The position numbers and the translations under genes were made by a program. From Enterobacter asburiae (lineage in GTDB: Bacteria; Pseudomonadota; Gammaproteobacteria; Enterobacterales; Enterobacteriaceae): a DNA stretch of 64,000 nt. Positions 62,851 to 64,000 of this stretch are shown piece after piece; within the stretch, counting starts at the first letter, position 1; every line of letters begins with the position of its first letter. The DNA is taken from contig NZ_JAKCMV010000040.1 of assembly GCF_021440515.1 (NCBI RefSeq), positions 1-64,000 of the forward strand, in the 5' to 3' direction. The notes beneath the pieces were generated by a model that ran no database searches, was not told the DNA's origin, and was given only the letters and a program-made list of their open reading frames with translations.

Positions 62851-62874
62851 AGCCGGAGGCGCAGCGCCTCCGGT
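62851..62874. terminator. Palindromic hairpin between traF-like gene and dusA
   Basis: CCGGAGGCGCAGCGCCTCCGG forms a 9-bp stem on either strand a few bases after the traF-like stop. An A-rich stretch on its left supplies a T-run on the minus strand, so it likely terminates the TraF-like transcript. Confidence 0.75.
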
Positions 62875-62879
62875 TCACT

Positions 62880-64000
62880 TTAGAAGGTCATACTCAGCTG
62901 AGCCCCTGCGCCCCAGGTTTCGTCCTCACCGTAGAGGCCCATCAGGTCCACGTGTACCGTGTTAAACGGCGCAAACCCCAGACCGCCGGTAAAGACGTTG
63001 CTGTCGTTACCTTTCATGTCGGCACGGAAACCGGCGCGCACGGCGAGCCAGCTAAGCGGCGTGATTTCAGCACCCACACCCGCGTATTGCGAGGTGTCTT
63101 CGCTCTTAAAGCCTTTGGTTTCGGTCAGATCGCCGTCGGCGGTTAAGGTAACCAGATCGTTGTGCCAGGCGGCACCCGCCGTCACCAGCGGACGGATCTG
63201 GTAGGTGTCTTTATAGCTCACTACCTCACCCGTACGGCCGTTGCGGATACGCACATCTTTGGTGTCGATATCGCGCGACATCAGGTTTTGCCCGCTTACG
63301 CCCAGCGTCCAGTTTTCACCGAAGTCGGCCGCAATACCGGCATCCACGTTGAAGCCGGTATCGTCGGTGCGGTAGCGGCTGTCGTTCCACTTGTTGCTGT
63401 CGTAATCGTAGATAGAGGTGGTGTAGTTATAGACCCAGGTTTTTTGCAGTTTTGGCGTCACGCCCACGGACACCGGAACGCCGCCCAAATCAAACTGACG
63501 CGCCACCGCGATACCGTAATCGGAAACAATCGCCGCGCGGCCGGATGCCGTAGAGTTGAGGTTTTTCGTGATCTGATCGGTGCCGTTCACCGCCGCATCC
63601 AGCGCAACGCCTGCCGCAACCAGATCGCTTTTCTGGATCCCGCGCAGGTAATCAATATCCTGCTGATCGATAGACGAACTGACGCGCCCGTGAGCATAGC
63701 CTTTCGCCATAAAGGCCACGGACAGCACATCGTTAGGAATACTGACGGCAATACCCGCACCCGCCGTGGCGCGTGCCGTTTTGCCTTTGAGGTAATCCAG
63801 CTCGTCGGCAAGATCTTTCGCCGCGCCCTGGAACTGGTTTATTGAGCCTAACGGATTGGTAATAATCTCCGTTGGCGTCAGATCGTCAACCACGTCCTGA
63901 TAGTGATTGATTTTGTCGTTAATATTGTCGATTTCGTCCTGAAGATTGTCTTTATCCGTAATCTGCGCGCCGACCGACGGCAGAATAACCGTCACGTCGT
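62880..64000 (-). CDS. TraF-like outer-membrane protein, 5' end beyond window
   Basis: At least 371 residues; the reading frame is open to the window edge, so signal peptide and start are missing. The visible part begins with a coiled-coil-like stretch (TDKDNLQDEIDNINDKINHYQDVVDDL), then beta-rich barrel-like sequence and a C-terminal Phe (GAGAQLSMTF), which is typical of outer-membrane beta barrels. It resembles the chromosomal conjugal-transfer TraF family of about 400-450 residues. There is no other conjugation gene in view, so the name says little about function. Confidence 0.7.
   Translation of the reverse strand, partial: DVTVILPSVGAQITDKDNLQDEIDNINDKINHYQDVVDDLTPTEIITNPLGSINQFQGAAKDLADELDYLKGKTARATAGAGIAVSIPNDVLSVAFMAKGYAHGRVSSSIDQQDIDYLRGIQKSDLVAAGVALDAAVNGTDQITKNLNSTASGRAAIVSDYGIAVARQFDLGGVPVSVGVTPKLQKTWVYNYTTSIYDYDSNKWNDSRYRTDDTGFNVDAGIAADFGENWTLGVSGQNLMSRDIDTKDVRIRNGRTGEVVSYKDTYQIRPLVTAGAAWHNDLVTLTADGDLTETKGFKSEDTSQYAGVGAEITPLSWLAVRAGFRADMKGNDSNVFTGGLGFAPFNTVHVDLMGLYGEDETWGAGAQLSMTF

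Noticed and set aside
1-64000. tRNA or rRNA genes
   Set aside because: I saw no cloverleaf-like sequence or rRNA segment on either strand in the gaps I read.

Overview
The window is chromosomal DNA of a gammaproteobacterium of the Enterobacteriaceae, most like Enterobacter and its close relatives. The evidence is the conserved backbone soxR-soxS-pdeC-yjcB ... ssb-uvrA-yjbR-aphA-tyrB-alr-dnaB-qorA-dusA, near-identity of these proteins to their E. coli counterparts as I remember them, REP/ERIC-type intergenic repeats and high-GC codon use. Species cannot be fixed from sequence reading alone.

Layout. (1) 1-5153: REP-like repeats, the divergent soxR/soxS pair with its SoxR operator, a pdeC-type CSS-EAL phosphodiesterase, an extra PAS-GGDEF cyclase, and yjcB. 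(2) 5208-46211: a complete-looking second (Flag-2, lateral-type) flagellar locus inserted between yjcB and ssb. It begins with a ParM/StbB-like pair and a YafL-like NlpC/P60 hydrolase. Then come lafUTSFEDCBA (motor, sigma factor, chaperones, cap, flagellin), lafZ plus a small membrane partner, lafW, and lfgLKJIHGFEDCB (hook, rod, rings). Next are lfgAMN, a variable island of probable flagellin-modifying enzymes (KpsC/S-like, GT25, FliB-like, GT2-GT25 fusion), lfiJIHGFE-lafK, and lfiMNPQR-lfhBA (switch and export). (3) 46208-51433: an LprI-like periplasmic protein, a small unknown protein, and three c-di-GMP proteins (Cache-GGDEF, degenerate EAL, membrane EAL). (4) 51480-64000: the backbone resumes with ssb/uvrA and its LexA box and ends in a TraF-like outer-membrane protein cut by the window edge.

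How it works together. LafK is a sigma-54 activator, and two textbook sigma-54 promoters are visible, in front of lfgB and in front of lafB. LafS (sigma-28 type) and LfgM (anti-sigma) form the late checkpoint. A matched promoter-like motif lies upstream of both lafA and lfgM. Five c-di-GMP genes bracket the locus. The modification genes form the ends of two convergent operons that meet at a 373-bp, strongly hairpin-forming intergenic segment.

Most notable points: lfgC (proximal rod protein) carries a one-base frameshift, so the system may be broken in this strain or the base may be a sequencing error. The modification island mixes a Kdo-transferase-like fold with a GT2-GT25 fusion whose second catalytic motif is lost. 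Palindromic operator-like sequences (a GGAAATA family and a 15-bp-arm inverted repeat) flank the locus and are not explained by any gene.
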